From assembly GCA_024401055.1 (NCBI GenBank), contig JAKSLT010000016.1, forward strand, positions 1-41,910: a DNA stretch of 41,910 nt. Direction: 5' to 3'. The DNA is from Bacteroidaceae bacterium (GTDB lineage: Bacteria; Bacteroidota; Bacteroidia; Bacteroidales; Bacteroidaceae). A program made the translations under genes and the position numbers. This document shows positions 39,863 to 41,910 of this stretch, piece by piece. The notes under the pieces were generated by a model. The model was not told the origin of the DNA, made no database searches, and saw only the letters and a program-made list of their open reading frames with translations. Every line of letters starts with the position of its first letter. Position 1 is the stretch's first letter.

Positions 39863-41910
39863 ATGAAAACAACACAATTTCTTTCTATTGCAAGCAAAGG
39901 GGTACTGTATGTAACCTTATCCCTTGCGTTGGCACTGGGCTTCCAAAGCTGTTCTGAAAATATTGATGACAGCGACTTCGCAATCAAAACCGAGCAGACC
40001 ATAGCCGACTTCCTCCAGACCAATGCTGAATTCAGCGAAATCTGTGAGATTTTCAGCGAAGTGCCCTTGGGTACCAAGGCCGAGGCTTCACCAATCCTCA
40101 GTGCTTTGTCAGCACGCGGCAACTACACCGTGTTTGCTCCCACCAATGAAGCCGTGGAGGCTTTTGCTGCGGCATGCGGCCATTCTTCTTACAAGGAACT
40201 GAGCTCAGAGGAAAAATACCTCATCGCTTATAGTTGTATTATAGACAATGGTACAAATGAAGCTTACGAAAGCCCGGAATTCCCTCAGGACGGTAGCGCC
40301 TTTGCCCTGCCCGACCTGAATGACCGTCTCATTACCTGCCAGCTGGTAGATTCTACTGACCAGTATGTTCTCAATGGTACCAGCCTCCTGACAAAGACAG
40401 ACATCGAACTCGGCAACGGCTACCTGCACGTTGTCGGTGACAGCCCTATTGCTCCCTCCAACGAGAGCGTGGCCGACCTTATCAAGGACTCCGGCAATAT
40501 GAAGGGCATGAGCATCCTGCTTGAACTTACGGGCTGGGATCTCACGATGAGCACCGACTCTGCCGACTTGGATCCTGCTTACGAACAGGTGGAGCACGAT
40601 GAGCACCTCAATATCAAGAACCTCGCCACCTTTAACATTGCCCAGCATCGTTATCAGGGATACACGGCTTTCGTGGAGACCGACGATGTCTTTGAGCAAG
40701 AGTTAGGCGTAAGTCCTTCCGATCAGGAGGCATTCCTCCAGGCCATCACCGCTCGCGCAGAAGCCGTTTACGGCACAGTGGCAAAGGGAGACCTGAAGAA
40801 TCCCGACAATGCGGTAAACCGCTTTGTGGCCTATCACATCCTGCCTGCAAAGGTCGCCTTCAACAATCTTGTACGCCACTTCAACGAGTACGGCTACAAG
40901 TATGGTGACATGAAGAATCCTCAAACCAACGTTCTCAGCGTAGATGTATGGGACTACTATGGCACAGCCGGAGAACATCCCGCACTTCTCAAGATCAGCC
41001 AAGAAGGTGACGCCCCCGAGCGTGAGACTTCTCACAACATCTATCTGAATCGTATCAACAAATACGAGACAAAGTCATACTCCACTATCGCTTGCGTCTA
41101 TCCCGGCGTTCAAGTTACGGCTTACAACGTTGATGAAAGCGGTGAGAGCTTTGACAATAATGCCAAGAACGGTTTCTACTATCCCATCAAGGGCATACTT
41201 GTTGACGATGCCAGTAATCAGAATGCCCTCGGCAGCGAGCGCATACGTTTTGACATCACGACGATTCTGCCCGAGCTGATGAGCAACAATGTCCGCGGTG
41301 GCGTTTACACCCATTTCCCTAACGGCTACTTCGATTGCATCACCAACGAGAGTTCCGACACCAAGCTTCTCTATCTCAACTCCGCAGCTGTAGGTGGCAC
41401 TGCTTGGCGTGACTATCAGGGTGACGAGTTTATGGCTTGTGGCGTGTTTGACTTCATCCTCCGCCTTCCTCCCGTGCCCAAGACCGGTACCTATGAGCTT
41501 CGCTTCGGTACCAGCCACAACGAGCTTCGTGGCATGGCACAGCTCTATCTCGGCGATGATCCCAACAACCTGCAGCCCGCAGGCCTACCTTACGACATGC
41601 GCCAGAGTGTGACCGGTAATGACAATATCGGCTTCGTGTCCGATGGCAATGACGATAATGTCAACGCCGAAAACGATCGTAACATGCGTAACCACGGCTT
41701 CATGAAGGCCCCCCGCTACGCCATGCTTCCCGATGGTTCCGGCACAAGCACAGTGCTGCGCCGCGTAGAATCTTCCACTGGATGTCTCCGCCGCATCATT
41801 GCTCAGCAGACCTTCGAGAAAGGCAAGACCTACTACCTCCGCTTCAAGAGCGCACTGGAAAAGAACGATGCCCAGTTCTTCCTGGACTATTTTGAGTTCT
41901 GTCCCACTGA
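39863..41910 (+). CDS. FAS1 surface lipoprotein, partial (cut by window end)
   Basis: The ATG at 39863 opens a lipoprotein signal ending LGFQSC (Cys30) with SENIDDSD after it, so surface exposure is likely. 682 complete codons are present and the frame runs off the right edge. FAS1 domain 1 spans about 40-195 (NYTVFAPTNEAVEAF near 87, closing strand NGYLHVVGDSPI). FAS1 domain 2 spans about 200-455 (TAFVETDDVF near 266, FVAYHILPA, FYYPIKGILVDD). A beta-sandwich-like C-terminal part follows (TYELRFGTSHNEL, GMAQLYLGDDP, TYYLRFKSAL), resembling jelly-roll ligand-binding modules. It is the fourth gene of the operon, 5 bp after SusD. Confidence 0.88.
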   Translation, partial: MKTTQFLSIASKGVLYVTLSLALALGFQSCSENIDDSDFAIKTEQTIADFLQTNAEFSEICEIFSEVPLGTKAEASPILSALSARGNYTVFAPTNEAVEAFAAACGHSSYKELSSEEKYLIAYSCIIDNGTNEAYESPEFPQDGSAFALPDLNDRLITCQLVDSTDQYVLNGTSLLTKTDIELGNGYLHVVGDSPIAPSNESVADLIKDSGNMKGMSILLELTGWDLTMSTDSADLDPAYEQVEHDEHLNIKNLATFNIAQHRYQGYTAFVETDDVFEQELGVSPSDQEAFLQAITARAEAVYGTVAKGDLKNPDNAVNRFVAYHILPAKVAFNNLVRHFNEYGYKYGDMKNPQTNVLSVDVWDYYGTAGEHPALLKISQEGDAPERETSHNIYLNRINKYETKSYSTIACVYPGVQVTAYNVDESGESFDNNAKNGFYYPIKGILVDDASNQNALGSERIRFDITTILPELMSNNVRGGVYTHFPNGYFDCITNESSDTKLLYLNSAAVGGTAWRDYQGDEFMACGVFDFILRLPPVPKTGTYELRFGTSHNELRGMAQLYLGDDPNNLQPAGLPYDMRQSVTGNDNIGFVSDGNDDNVNAENDRNMRNHGFMKAPRYAMLPDGSGTSTVLRRVESSTGCLRRIIAQQTFEKGKTYYLRFKSALEKNDAQFFLDYFEFCPT

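Overview
The window looks like a chromosomal segment of a Bacteroidales bacterium, most likely Prevotellaceae-like with fairly high GC. The supporting signs are SusC/SusD-type outer-membrane genes, lipoproteins with acidic residues after the lipidated Cys, a secreted nuclease with a type IX secretion tail, promoters of the Bacteroidetes form TTTG-N(19-23)-TAnnTTTG, and very weak use of Shine-Dalgarno sites. Species cannot be fixed from sequence reading alone. No tRNA, rRNA, CRISPR array or transposase gene was seen.

Layout. 1-4140: end of an unknown region with a small membrane protein, then a surface-polysaccharide patch: a GT2 glycosyltransferase (minus), a fucosyltransferase-like glycosyltransferase and a Wzx-type flippase (plus). 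4140-5000: a gene-free stretch packed with repeats, namely a ~196-bp composite palindrome and a 21-bp-phased array. 5000-10430: divergent dut and dgt, the latter followed by a TPR protein, a DUF4292-type lipoprotein and an EnvC-like murein hydrolase activator. 10520-14685: a T9SS-exported endonuclease I, prfA, a DUF559 endonuclease gene bracketed by inverted copies of a dispersed palindromic repeat, and pyrF. 15005-16121: an ECF sigma factor and a four-helix membrane protein. 16122-24081: a triplicated promoter region driving dnaG, then tamB and a lipid/diacylglycerol kinase-type gene. 24271-28908: tkt and rpiB (non-oxidative pentose phosphate pathway), then HU, a 29-residue very basic ribosomal-type protein and RNase G. 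29120-29707: a second ECF sigma factor (minus). 29708-31402: a 1.7-kb gene-poor region with a MITE-like inverted repeat, a 3x21-bp repeat and a second, longer 21-bp-phased CTAG array. 31403-41910: an operon FAS1 lipoprotein - SusC - SusD - FAS1 lipoprotein, cut by the window end.

Most genes are housekeeping. The most unusual content is intergenic: (i) two arrays of the same degenerate repeat, spaced 21 bp almost without exception (two turns of B-DNA), each running in one orientation and then flipping; (ii) a multi-copy REP-like element that flanks a DUF559 nuclease as inverted repeats, a possible nuclease-linked mobile repeat; (iii) an 84/85-bp promoter duplication upstream of dnaG in which only the last copy keeps a perfect -7 box; (iv) a heptanucleotide repeat upstream of the flippase. 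The FAS1-SusCD-FAS1 operon looks like a surface uptake or adhesion complex of unknown ligand.
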